Shown here: positions 50,901 through 59,175 of the stretch, piece by piece | Layout: every line of letters begins with the position of its first letter | How positions within the stretch are numbered: the first letter of the stretch is position 1 | Source: Anas platyrhynchos | Taxonomy: Eukaryota; Chordata; Aves; Anseriformes; Anatidae | NCBI RefSeq assembly: GCF_047663525.1 | Contig: NC_092591.1 | Span: forward strand, 34,753,001 to 34,817,000 | DNA: 64,000 nucleotides | Direction of reading: 5' to 3' | Position numbers and translations under genes: made by a program | Notes under the pieces: generated by a model | What the model saw: only the letters and a program-made list of their open reading frames with translations | Databases searched by the model: none | What the model was told of the DNA's origin: nothing

Positions 50901-53900
50901 GCAAGGACCAATGGAAGAGAGACTCTAGCATATCCATCTTTCTCTCTGAAAGTTTCTTTTAGCAAGTAGCTATGGGTATTCACACACAACAGCAGAAAAG
51001 TAGATTCAAACATTATCTAGCAACTCTGCTCTATCATGCTGCAGAAGCACTGCCCATGCATGCATAATTTTTGTCAGCATCTCAGCTGAGTCCCACAGCT
51101 TTATTTATGAGATTTACAACTAACTGTCGAAGCTAAGGACAACTTATCTATACCACATTACCATTCCATGAAGGACATTCTTTCCACTCAGTTCTATTGC
51201 TTACTTTTACTTCCTTCATTGACTTCAAGGTCACTCTCCTCTTCTTCTTCTGCAGTAGAAGTGCCTTTAGATGTTAACAGCTGCAGAACAAAAAAAAGCT
51301 CCAGAAAAATATTTGGTACCAGGTTTTCTGGAAGAGAAGAAATGAGATAGTAAAGATGAATATTTAGTATTAACCTGTTTTAATAAATAAAGGCAAAAAA
51401 GATAGAGAACTGTTCTATGGCATAGTCAGTAAATAACTCTCTCCCCACACACAGCCAGAGTGCACATCAACATGGAAATTACAGGAAATATGTGATAGGG
51501 AAGGGTCTGGTTGCTCAAATTTACCTCATCAGCTAAGACTATATAGCTTCAGCCTCCTGCAGGTCAGAGTACTGTATCAGGTTCATCTCCTTCCCTAAAC
51601 TTTTACCTAGAATCCATCTGTTTTAACAACTGTGTCGACTTAGTTTATTTTTCCAGATGTTATTTGTACACTGTAACTATCCCACAACTTTCACTGCTCA
51701 TCTACCTCTCCCTTGCAACGCACATGCAAGTTCAAGCTCACAGAAAGGTCAGTCTCACATCTTAGTCCTCACCTGCTATGCACGATGAGTAGAGCTGTGC
51801 CAGACACTCCAACTGTTTCTTGCAAGAAACCTTAGCAGGATCCGCACAGGTCACCAGATGGCTTTCAGCGGGAAGGCTTGCACTGCGAGTGTAACTAGGC
51901 TTAGTGGGAGTACCAGGATCAAGAGATATCCCTGCAGGAGAAGAAGCCTGGTGCAGCAACTTGCATCTGAAATTCAAGAACAGCAACACACCATGTGACT
52001 GAAGATGATACACAGCAGCCCTGTGATCAGAAGAGGCCTTTCCCTGGCAGTAGAGCATGAAGGAAATCCTGCAATAACTGAACTCATCATTTATACTGCC
52101 TAAAGCTGCTTGTACCATGACAGTAATTTAACACATTTTTCTTAATGAGACAGGATCCTGTGGCTAACAATCAAAAGACTCAAAAGAACCACCGATTCCT
52201 ACTCTGCTGACACACCATGTCACTTTGGCAAAATTATCTAACTAGCCTTTGCTATTGCTTCTTCTCACCTAAACCAGTATTCATTAAGGACATCGAACCT
52301 ATCCTAAAAAAAGAAATATATTGCATGTATAATTTCTGACAGCTAGACACTGCAAAATCTATGAAAATAGGGTTCACATACATACTTTCAGCTGTATTTA
52401 CAAGTTAAATGATGCTCTGAGAAGATCTAATACCACTACATAGAAAGGCAATGCAACAACTGATGAAATCCCATATTGACAAGTTAAACAACAGAAAGAA
52501 TGAACTACTTCAGTTGTAGGATTCTAAATCAGTAACAGTTACTCAGTTAAACATATAGGTATTGTTAAAAAAAAATGCCTCAGAGGTCATCCAAAATGCA
52601 GGAGCAGAGTGGCATATGTAAGATCCATGAGAAGCAGGAAAAAAAAAGCCATTAATAGCAATATAAAATGACCGTTAAAGATCCCTATGGAACATCCACG
52701 CTGGCAACAGCACACCCACTTACACCCAAATTGTCTTAAAAGTAAAATCTTTAACAATCACTTTAAATGCTATCAGCAGGACAGAAACAGGAAATAATGA
52801 CATGTGCAAACCCATGAAGTGGCAGTCATAAGAAAGTGGTAAAGACTCCTGAAGATAAAATAAGGGTCATTGTTCCAGAGTCAGCACACCTTCAAAACAA
52901 CAAGCACAAGCTAATTGCATTAATGTGTCTAATATGCATAAATATGTCTAACACCAGAGTCACAGTTGTGTTTAGGCAAAGTATAGTTTGAGGTTACCCC
53001 TATCTGGTTTAGATATTCTTTGGATATTCTTCATTTCCACTCTCACTTTGGTACCATCTTAAGACAAGAGAATTAAAAATTAATACAAGCCTAACACCAC
53101 CATGCTCAGACAGTACCGTTCTTTCTTCAGCATCTCTCTCTCCTCTTGAAGGCTGCTGCTTATCGCAGAAGTTAGGTTTCCTTCCTGGACAGTACTAAAG
53201 GCCTCAAGGCTTGACCCAGATGAAAACCGAGCAGTTGGAGACTGGCTGACAGGCGTAGAAGTGAAGCACGTCTTTGGCTTGGAAAGGGGGCGCTCGGCAC
53301 TTACAGGAGTGGGGTTGATTCTCCTTGACGGCTTACTTTTGCTGAAAAAGTGAGAAGGGATTCTTTTGAAATCACCAAAACAACAGAACAGTTGCCCGAA
53401 AGAAAAGGCAAAGTCACCAGGGAGGCCAGGGCTAGCTGAAGACCAAAAAGAACATGGGCATTGGCCCACTACTTTGCCCATAACCGCATTACACAAATGA
53501 AGCCGCACATAAACGTTCATTACCAGAATTCACAGAACATCAGCCAAAAAGCTTTTCTCCCTAGCATCAATAAAGCTGAAGAACCTTCCAGGACTGCTCT
53601 TCATTACCAATTGCTATTGCATTAAACAAGAAATGTGAAGAGCCAAGATAATGCTGACTTGTTAGAACATGCAAGGACAAAGATGTGCTCAGCCTCTTAT
53701 CAGCTGGCCTGTGCAATGGCAAGCTGCAGGCACATCGCAAAGCTAAAGAGGCAACCAGGTGAGTTCAGAGCAGAAAGCTGACTACCTGTCAGCTCCCCTA
53801 CGTGGCAACTGCTACAAGACTCTCCTGGCCAAGGAGAACAAGAAGCCAGCCCCCAGGTACTGCTTATTACAGCATCTTCTGTATTTTCACATGCACAACA

Positions 53901-56650
53901 GGATGAGCTAGTCAAGAACAGTAACCTACAGCGCAACCCAAACGAGGCAGTGAGAAATACTTGCTCTTACTTTGTCCAGCCAGAGGCTGCACCCATAGGT
54001 GGAAACTCCTCCAGGTTGTTAAGATTTAGCTGGCTGGGTGGGGATCTAGCAGAAACAAGAGGCACTTCACTCCGCTTTCTTCTCCCTCCACTCCACGAGG
54101 GACTGTCATTCTTTCCATCTTCCTCTTCAGCAAGGGAGCGCCCCAGATCCCGAGGCACCTGCCGGCCAGAGGCACTGACTGCACTGCCACCTTTCCTTCT
54201 GCCTCTCCTCGCTGGCAGGGCTTCGGGCGTAGCTGTCAGGAAGCTCCCCAGGCTGGCCTTCTGAGATGAGCGCCTCTCGCTGTGGTTAAGCACAGGGCTG
54301 TACCCAAAGCTCGGGCTGCTACTGGAGGCCATGCTCGGGAAGTCGCTGCAAGGGCTTGACAGGTTTGACCCTGAAAAGGAAGAAGAGCCACTGGATGCAG
54401 CAGCGGGGGAAAAGCTGGTATCTGTGGTGCAAGAGGTCACTGAAGTCCTTTGGGAAAAGAGCTGCACTCGGCTGCTAGTCGCATGACCTGCTCTCCTTTC
54501 TGATCCTGTCCTTTGGCTCCCATGGGCCTTGGAATTGGGAGTTTTAGCAGGAGTAGAGGGTCCATTAGTCAGGATCTGGCTGGTTTGCTCCCTTAAAAAG
54601 TTCAGCAGAAAAGGCACAAAGTCTTTCTGAAGTAAACTGAGAGACACCAGCTTGTCATGGATGTGGTTCTCCTGCAAGGAAAGAGCACAAAGCATTAACA
54701 TAAAGATGCTACCTGATACCTTCTTTTCACTCATTTAGTAGTTACTATGGGAATGTGATACACCATAAAAAACAATATGATTTGTCAAAGCAGGCCACTA
54801 AACTTCAAGTGACCATAGCACCAGTCATAGATCTGAAACCCAGCCTCCACACAAGCTATTTTGGCAGGAGTTTTCAGATGCTGTCATTCACTTTGGTCTC
54901 CAACTGGGAACCAGCAGAACTGCCTCCCGGAGACACCCGTAATACTGAAGCTACAGCCAGCAAGAACATGGAGCAACTGGCACCTCTAGGTCCAATGTTT
55001 CAAGGTAAGATGGATAATTCTAACATAAAAAAAATAAAATCTGCAATTTCTCTGTTACCTACTCATCTACAAATACCTCACGCTCCCACAGAGGGGTGCT
55101 GTAATAACAAACATTTAAGCACTTTCAGCGCCAAATGCAAGACCAAAACTGCTCTTCTATTTCAATTAAACAATTTATTTGTTTGAGACCCCACAGAGCT
55201 CTAATAGAGACCACGCAACCTCAAGGTACATGAAGTTTATACTTAAGAAACCCAAACAAAACAAAACGAAAAAAATCACCACAGAATCAACACATGTAAA
55301 AATCAAAATAGATGGTGATCTTACCAGAGTAAAACTAGTCAAAAAGACTTCATTTGACATGCACAGTTCAAAGCTTTGTATGATGGGTAATATTTATTTT
55401 ATTCTTAATACTTTTATGTTTCCTGTCAATGGTATTCAGCAACATTTGCAATAATAGCAGAAGCAGCTCTCAGAGACAGCAACTTACTCCTTACTAATAT
55501 CAAAATAATAGCAGGTGCATTCCCACTTCATTTATATTCACATCTCCACTATACAAAAAGAGACAAACACTATTTTGGAAGGAACTGCTTCTATGAAAGG
55601 AGACAGTGAAAGCAGGGTCACGATTTGCCTCCAGCTGTGCTTGACAGCAGCAGTGAAGTTCTGATCTGAAAGCGTGGAACCTGTGCAGCTTCCTAGAGAA
55701 GTACGAGACTGGCACAACCCGATAACGGGCAGGCAGCCCCAGTCAGCGGGGTTCATGCTTGCGAGAAACGGGTCAGAACACAACAGGTGGTTGAAGACCC
55801 AACTTCTTACCAGCTCCAGAGAGAACCTGCCGCACGAGCTAGGGCAAGACATGTTCTGTCATTCCTCAGGTGCCCACCTGGGCTTAGTGTAGAGGCTGAC
55901 AGGTAAGATTATTACAGTCCGTGCACAAGGTCAGGCAGTTTCTCAACCAGTTCTGAGCACAACCCGCCTTCACTCATCTCTCTCTGTGCAAGCCAACAGA
56001 GGTGCAGATCCTCCACCACAGGACAAGCGAAACCTGTCAACGGCTCCAGCCGCAAGCCTGCCGCTTGCTCCCTCACCCCGGGCTGCACCCAGCCATGACA
56101 GGCAGGCAGCAAATCCCCACCAGGGCCAAACTTTCCAGTCAGTCAGCACAGCCCCCCCAGCCTTGGGCACCGCTACCCGAGCCACCAGGGCCACTCCTTA
56201 AAGTCGCCTTTAAGGATCGCGGGACGACCCACGGAGCTTCTGCCCACAGCAGGTCGGGGGCACAGCGGCGGGGGCTGATTTTACCTCAGCGCGTTCCGAG
56301 GGGCTCTGATCTTTAACTACAGACCCCTTCCCCTACGCTCCCACCGAAGCAGCAGCGCCCAGGGCCGCTCTGTGGGTAGGAACCACGCGAACCCTCCCCA
56401 CACACACGCCCACGGCACAGCTCGGGGCGCCGGGGCCCAGCAGGAGCCCACCCAAGCCCCTCGGCCGGAGCTGCAGGCCCCGGGCCCGGCGGCTCCTAAC
56501 GGTCCCCTCCGCGGGCAAACTTCCCGCCCCGGCCCCGGCCCCGGCCGCGGTTACCTCAGCGGGGCGGTGGCCGGGCCCCTGGCGGAGCCAGCGCAGCACG
56601 GCGCCGACCGCCACCTCCTCGCGCAGCAGCAGCTCCAAAACCGCCGCCAT
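32801..56650 (-). CDS. CDAN1: Codanin-1, complete, 28 coding exons
   Basis: Codanin-1 holds the histone chaperone ASF1 in the cytoplasm and forms a complex with the nuclease-like protein CDIN1; mutations in human cause congenital dyserythropoietic anaemia type I. The start codon at 56648-56650 gives [20 protein letters not shown], nearly identical to the human N-terminus. The 28 exons match the human exon number as I recall it, all splice sites are GT-AG, and phase is consistent to the TAG at 32801-32803. The product is 1,322 aa (human is about 1,227 aa). Landmarks: RRINPTPV (about residues 272-279, ASF1-binding B-domain type), [57 protein letters not shown], and a short tail ending GTVTAQS. 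The gene is head-to-head with the Myb/SANT gene and tail-to-tail with STARD9. Confidence 0.97.
33350..33441 (+). mobile_element. CR1 3'-end fragment in CDAN1 intron 27
   Basis: GGCAGGGGGGTTGGATCTAG, ATGATCTTTGAGGTCCC, and degenerate CTATGA repeats match the standard CR1 3' end in plus orientation. It is antisense to CDAN1. The left edge is uncertain. Confidence 0.85.
33474..33581 (-). CDS. CDAN1: CDAN1 exon 27
   Basis: 36 codons. Encodes [20 protein letters not shown] then [16 protein letters not shown]. Acceptor CTGCAG, donor GTAAGT. A CR1 fragment ends about 32 bp beyond the donor. Confidence 0.95.
34262..34464 (-). CDS. CDAN1: CDAN1 exon 26
   Basis: Encodes [40 protein letters not shown] and the [13 protein letters not shown] end. 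Acceptor CTTAG, donor GTAAGG. Confidence 0.95.
35601..35664 (-). CDS. CDAN1: CDAN1 exon 25
   Basis: 64 bp. Encodes [20 protein letters not shown], matching human [20 protein letters not shown]. Acceptor TTCTAG, donor GTGAGT. Confidence 0.94.
36016..36123 (-). CDS. CDAN1: CDAN1 exon 24
   Basis: 36 codons. Encodes [20 protein letters not shown] then [16 protein letters not shown]. Acceptor TAG-type at the end of the intron (AG at 36124-36125), donor GTAGAA. Confidence 0.94.
36259..36416 (-). CDS. CDAN1: CDAN1 exon 23
   Basis: Encodes [20 protein letters not shown] and a segment ending [11 protein letters not shown]. Acceptor TTGCAG, donor GTACAT. Confidence 0.95.
37409..37487 (-). CDS. CDAN1: CDAN1 exon 22
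   Basis: 79 bp. Encodes [20 protein letters not shown] then LSANIA. Acceptor GCAAAG, donor GTGAGT. Confidence 0.94.
37984..38047 (-). CDS. CDAN1: CDAN1 exon 21, contains A9 run
   Basis: 64 bp encoding [20 protein letters not shown] then AA. The three Lys codons are a nine-base A run, and the frame matching human only works with nine A. Acceptor TTGCAG, donor GTATGT. Confidence 0.92.
38504..38653 (-). CDS. CDAN1: CDAN1 exon 20
   Basis: 50 codons. Encodes [20 protein letters not shown] and a segment ending QALIKGRE, the continuation of the codanin C-terminal domain. Acceptor TTACAG, donor GTAAGG. Confidence 0.95.
38800..38821. repeat. A22 homopolymer
   Basis: 22 A in CDAN1 intron 19 (T on the CDAN1 sense strand), about 150 bp upstream of the exon 20 acceptor on the CDAN1 strand. 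Confidence 0.9.
39045..39512 (+). mobile_element. old, degraded CR1 fragment in CDAN1 intron 19
   Basis: Resembles the CR1 reverse transcriptase region with many indels: GACAAGTTGGACATGGGACA, CAGGGCTGCCTTTCTGAAGG, GAAGAAACGGGCTGACA, CAGGCTGGGGTCAATTGGCT, and TTAGCCTGGAGAAGAGAAGA. Plus orientation, antisense to CDAN1. The reading frame is destroyed. Boundaries are approximate. Confidence 0.75.
39546..39649 (-). CDS. CDAN1: CDAN1 exon 19
   Basis: Encodes [20 protein letters not shown] then GSNCVKHIK, one of the most conserved blocks and the start of the codanin C-terminal domain. Acceptor GACCAG, donor GTAAGC. An old CR1 copy begins about 35 bp beyond the donor. Confidence 0.96.
40263..40396 (-). 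CDS. CDAN1: CDAN1 exon 18
   Basis: Encodes [20 protein letters not shown] then [13 protein letters not shown]. Acceptor TGCAG, donor GTAATG. Confidence 0.95.
41275..41329 (-). CDS. CDAN1: CDAN1 exon 17
   Basis: 55 bp. Encodes [18 protein letters not shown], matching human [17 protein letters not shown]. Acceptor CACCAG, donor GTGAGT. Confidence 0.94.
42237..42326 (-). CDS. CDAN1: CDAN1 exon 16
   Basis: 30 codons. Encodes [20 protein letters not shown]. Acceptor TTTCAG, donor GTGAGT. Confidence 0.92.
42991..43072 (-). CDS. CDAN1: CDAN1 exon 15
   Basis: Encodes [20 protein letters not shown] then LFQ. Acceptor GGCAG, donor GTAGAA. Confidence 0.94.
43680..43846 (-). CDS. CDAN1: CDAN1 exon 14
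   Basis: Encodes [20 protein letters not shown] and [17 protein letters not shown]. The acceptor ATTAAG gives NQ-TLPVLDV, equivalent to human SQ-VPPVLDV. Donor GTAAGA. Confidence 0.94.
44519..44662 (-). CDS. CDAN1: CDAN1 exon 13
   Basis: 48 codons, phase 0 both sides. Encodes [20 protein letters not shown] then LPYRTVEQP. Acceptor TTTCAG, donor GTAAGA. Confidence 0.95.
45482..45596 (-). CDS. CDAN1: CDAN1 exon 12
   Basis: Encodes [20 protein letters not shown] then an acidic stretch. Acceptor CTGAAG, donor GTAAGC. Confidence 0.94.
46320..46528 (-). CDS. CDAN1: CDAN1 exon 11
   Basis: Encodes [20 protein letters not shown] through [20 protein letters not shown]. Acceptor CTGAAG. The donor GTTGGC is poor but is the only GT that restores SAGSYQFNQ across the junction, matching human SASSFQFNQ. 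Confidence 0.93.
47565..47640 (-). CDS. CDAN1: CDAN1 exon 10
   Basis: 76 bp. Encodes [20 protein letters not shown] then KQLIQ. Acceptor TTCACAG, donor GTAAAT; leaves in phase 0. Confidence 0.94.
48734..48823 (-). CDS. CDAN1: CDAN1 exon 9
   Basis: 90 bp. Encodes [20 protein letters not shown] then [10 protein letters not shown]. Acceptor TCACAG, donor GTAGGA. Confidence 0.95.
49515..49624 (-). CDS. CDAN1: CDAN1 exon 8
   Basis: Encodes [20 protein letters not shown] and ends KKQR, matching the human PETDNRANFSSDRAFH block. Acceptor CAACAG, donor GTAAGT. Confidence 0.95.
50032..50152 (-). CDS. CDAN1: CDAN1 exon 7
   Basis: Encodes [20 protein letters not shown], followed by a segment ending AYESSTAK. 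Acceptor TGGCAG, donor GTGAGT; leaves in phase 0. Confidence 0.95.
50547..50625 (-). CDS. CDAN1: CDAN1 exon 6
   Basis: 79 bp. Encodes [20 protein letters not shown], matching human SIHDCVFFAVQVLE. Acceptor GTTAG, donor GTGAGT. Confidence 0.92.
51211..51327 (-). CDS. CDAN1: CDAN1 exon 5 (alternative donor at 51205)
   Basis: Encodes [20 protein letters not shown], then an acidic stretch ([12 protein letters not shown]). Two donors 6 bp apart, GTAAAA and GTAAGC, both keep phase; the second adds two residues. GTAAGC is the stronger consensus match, so the end may be 51205. Confidence 0.85.
51773..51966 (-). CDS. CDAN1: CDAN1 exon 4
   Basis: Acceptor TTTCAG, donor GTGAGG. Ends in [13 protein letters not shown], matching the conserved VYSSCIAENLVPN block that continues in the next exon. 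Confidence 0.93.
51967..53116. other. CDAN1 intron 3
   Basis: AT-leaning; no repeat or RNA gene recognised. Confidence 0.75.
53117..53341 (-). CDS. CDAN1: CDAN1 exon 3, ASF1-binding motif
   Basis: 75 codons. Begins with [13 protein letters not shown]: the RRIxPxxV pattern resembles the B-domain by which HIRA and CAF-1 p60 contact ASF1. This is followed by [12 protein letters not shown] and ends in [13 protein letters not shown]. Acceptor TTTCAG, donor GTACTG (weak). Confidence 0.94.
53971..54671 (-). CDS. CDAN1: CDAN1 exon 2
   Basis: Residues about 33-266. Acceptor TTGCAG, donor GTAAGA. Begins [20 protein letters not shown] and includes the conserved [12 protein letters not shown], then a long Ser-rich disordered stretch and [10 protein letters not shown], matching the human NLEEFPPVG block. 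Confidence 0.95.
54672..56554. other. CDAN1 intron 1
   Basis: GC rises toward the CpG island at the right end. No exon or repeat recognised. Confidence 0.75.
56555..56650 (-). CDS. CDAN1: CDAN1 exon 1 (coding part)
   Basis: 32 codons from the ATG, ending in phase 0 at donor GTAACC. Inside the CpG island. Encodes the conserved short helix at the codanin N-terminus. Confidence 0.95.
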
Positions 56651-56719
56651 TCCCGGCCGCTGCCGCCGCCGAGCAGGCGCACAAGGCGCGGCGGGGCCGG
56701 GCCGTGCCGGGCGGTAGCG

Positions 56720-56750
56720 GGCAGCAGCAGCGGCAGCAGCAGCAGCAGCA
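56720..56750. repeat. CAG/CTG triplet tract in the CDAN1 leader/promoter
   Basis: About ten GCAG-phased triplets interrupted once by CGG. It lies 70-100 bp upstream of the CDAN1 ATG and so may be part of its 5'UTR, where it would read CTG. Confidence 0.85.
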
Positions 56751-57038
56751 GGGGCGGGCCGGCGGCGGGGAGCGCGGGCGGGGGCGGAGCGGGCCGGGCC
56801 CGGGGCCGGGCCCCCTCCCCATGTCAACACGCGGGGCACGGGGCGCCTGCGCCGGCCGCCCGCGTCCTTTCCTCTCATGCGCGGTGCTCCCTTCCCCGGC
56901 GGGGCGCGGGGACCGGCCTAGCGGCGGCGGCGGCCGCGGGCCGGGGCGGGGGAAGGGGCAGCGGCAGCGGCGCCCCCCGCGGCTCCGCGCCCGCCCGCCG
57001 GCCGCCCCGGCCCCCCTGAGCGGCGGCAGCAGCCGGTG

Positions 57039-57552
57039 ATGATGGCCGAGGACTCGCCGAAGCGGCGCAAGGCCAATTTCAACGAGGCGGAGACGGAGGT
57101 GCTGATCGAGCAGGTGCTGAAGCACGAGCAGCTGCTGTTCGCCGCCGGGCCGGGCCGCGCGTCGCCCGGCCAGAAGCGGAAGGTGTGGGAGCTGATCCGC
57201 CACAAGGTGAACCCGGTGGCCGCCTGTCCCCGCGACGTGGAGGACCTGAAGAAGCGCTGGCGGGACCTGAAGCGCCGCGACCGCAGCAAGCTGTGCCGCC
57301 TGTCGCAGGGCTGCGGGCCGCCGGGCCCCACCGCCGCCGCCGCCCTCGGCCTCGGCCTCCTGCTGGCCCCCGAGGAGCTGCCGCCCGCCGCCGCCGCGCC
57401 GCCCGGCCGCCACCACCTCCACCGCCTCCACCGCCTCCACCACCACCACCACCACCACCGCGCCTACGGCTCCCTGCTGCCCGCCGAGGCCGTGCCCATC
57501 GTGGGCGGCATCGACACGCTGGAGCTGCCCGGCGCTGCCGTGGGGGAGATGG
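57039..57552 (+). CDS. Myb/SANT gene exon 1
   Basis: 171 codons plus one base; donor GTGAGT at 57553. Very GC-rich because it is in the CpG island. Several long frames on both strands here (Gly-, Pro- or Arg-rich) are GC artefacts. Confidence 0.86.
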
Positions 57553-58850
57553 GTGAGTGCGGGGCGCTGCCTTCGCCCCTTGGATGCCCACAGTGCGTGC
57601 GTGGGGCTGGCGGACAAAGTCGCATCGAAGCAGCACATCAGAGTAGACCCCCTGGCCGTGAGGCGCTAGACCCAGCCGCTCGCATCCACGCTTGTAGGCT
57701 CTGTCCTTGCAAAGGTAAAACGCCAGCCCTCAGAGCTAGGCTGTCCAAAGCCCTGTGAGTACATAAGTTCTTATGCCTACAAGAGACATGGCATTAGTGC
57801 ACTGAAATGATCACCTTCAATACCGAGGGATTTCTTGCAACCAGTGTTTAGTCCACACTGTTACGGGTTACCAGGCGCACAACAGAGGGTGAAATGAGCT
57901 TGCAGTGGAACTTGTCTTTTGGAACCTAGAACTTGGCACCTGTGGTGGGGACAGTGAGGGAACTGTAGAATACAAAGATACAGTTAACGGGTGAATGCAT
58001 CTTTACAGTTTCCTTCCCCACCTACAGAGGTAGTGCATATTCTAGAGACGTCAAAGGTAACACAGTGCAAGTCACTGCTGTGGAGTCTCAGTTCAAGGGC
58101 TAATGTTTATGTTTAGTGGATAAGAACATATCTCACCATGAGGTTCCTCACTGACTCTCCTCTGCTTTTCCTCTCCCCCCAACTCCTCTAGGATTTAACG
58201 ATGATCCTGGCCCATCTCATCAACCTGGTCTTGAGAAGGTGAACCTAAAAGAAGAAATAGTAGTGAAAGTGGTAGAGCCAGAAGAAAGCTCTGAGGACAT
58301 GGCAGTGGTTCCGCCTAGCCAAGAACAACTACCTTTTCTGGGGACATCGGGTAGTGGTTCCTCTGGGAAAGTAAAAGCCAAAACAAAAGGCAGGCCCCAG
58401 GCAGACCAAAATGAAATAACTGAAGCAGACCTAGTGCAGATTCAGCAGACCCAGATGCAGGTGATCCAGGCTGGCTTTGACAGTGTCAACCACAATCTTC
58501 GGCTGCTGCAGCAAGGCATGCAAGATCTGAGCAACAGCCTCAGCATCATGGCGCAGACACTTGTTGCTATCAAAAACGTGTATGTGAAAAACAACACTGG
58601 CCCAACCACGTACGCCACCGCCTCTACTCAGACTGCAGCCGGGTACCTGAGCCCGGGTTCTCCCCAGGTCTCCCCCACTGAGGACAGAGGCAGAGCGCAA
58701 GTGGCGGGAAGCAGCAGCAGAAGCAGCAGCTGCAGTTCCAGTTCCATGTCACAAGAACCAGGTCCTTCGGAGTTCCCTAGGCCCCCCCTGAGAACCATTA
58801 AGAAAGAACACCCAAATGGCTGCTACTACTTCTGCTTTGCAGACGTGTAA
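57039..58850 (+). CDS. Myb/SANT-like DNA-binding domain protein, 390 aa, two exons
   Basis: Starts at ATG 57039 (a second ATG follows at once) and stops at TAA 58848-58850; exons are 57039-57552 and 58192-58850. Residues 8-85 form a Myb/SANT-like domain of the Pfam Myb_DNA-bind_5 type (KRRKANFNEAETEVLIEQV, with Trp50 and Trp74 in KVWELIRHKVN and KKRWRDLKRR), as in NAIF1, MYPOP, TSNARE1 and MSANTD proteins. Then come an Ala/Pro linker and a seven-His run (134-140). Residues about 245-304 look like an amphipathic helix (VQIQQTQMQVIQAGF...NHNLRLLQQGMQDLSNSLSI), followed by a Ser-rich stretch and a tail with the SUMO-type site IKKE. I infer a nuclear DNA-binding regulator. I cannot assign an orthologue; it is neither typical NAIF1 nor MYPOP by memory. 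Confidence 0.85.
58192..58850 (+). CDS. Myb/SANT gene exon 2
   Basis: Acceptor CTCTAG ends at 58191 after a long pyrimidine tract; the split codon gives Gly-Phe-Asn. Encodes acidic VEPEESSED, basic KVKAKTKGRPQ, the predicted helix, and the C-terminus TIKKEHPNGCYYFCFADV. GC is much lower than in exon 1. Confidence 0.87.
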
Positions 58851-59175
58851 AAACTTGAATATATGTACAGTGACTGTGGTGTTAGGTGCTGTTGTATGTT
58901 CTGCTCCGGCCTGTGACTTTGAAGGAGCAAAATGGACTTGCCTCCCACGTTTTTCCCAGTGGGAAACATTTCACTATAGGTGGCATTAAACACTAATTAC
59001 CAATCTCCTGTTTGTTAACTCTGTTGCAGTTGGCTAATGTCTTTCTTCTGTACTCATTATCCTCTTACTCTCTTAAAAACAAACAAAAACACAGATTTAT
59101 TTTGACTAAGACTCTTGTCTGTATTATCCTTTGTTTAATGTGACCTTTTGGGAAAATAAAAGGCGTGAGAGGGGT
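58851..59175 (+). other. 3'UTR of the Myb/SANT gene
   Basis: From the stop to just after AATAAA at 59155-59160. Short; a longer form cannot be excluded. Confidence 0.55.
59155..59160 (+). terminator. polyadenylation signal, Myb/SANT gene
   Basis: AATAAA about 300 bp after the stop, followed by a G-rich stretch (GGCGTGAGAGGGGTG). Confidence 0.6.

Larger units (their letters stand above)
56340..57760. promoter_or_regulatory. CpG island, shared bidirectional promoter of CDAN1 and the Myb/SANT gene
   Basis: A very GC- and CpG-rich stretch in an otherwise AT-leaning window. It spans both first exons. The two start codons are 388 bp apart (56650 on minus, 57039 on plus), so the promoter must be shared or overlapping. 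No TATA box was seen. GC-box matches lie at 56751-56760 (GGGGCGGGCC) and 56781-56789 (GGGGCGGAG). Confidence 0.85.

Noticed and set aside
56333..57638. Long Arg/Gly/Pro/Ala-rich frames on both strands across the CpG island
   Set aside because: Stop codons are rare at this GC content. Only the Myb/SANT exon 1 and CDAN1 exon 1 frames show family motifs and correct splice phase.
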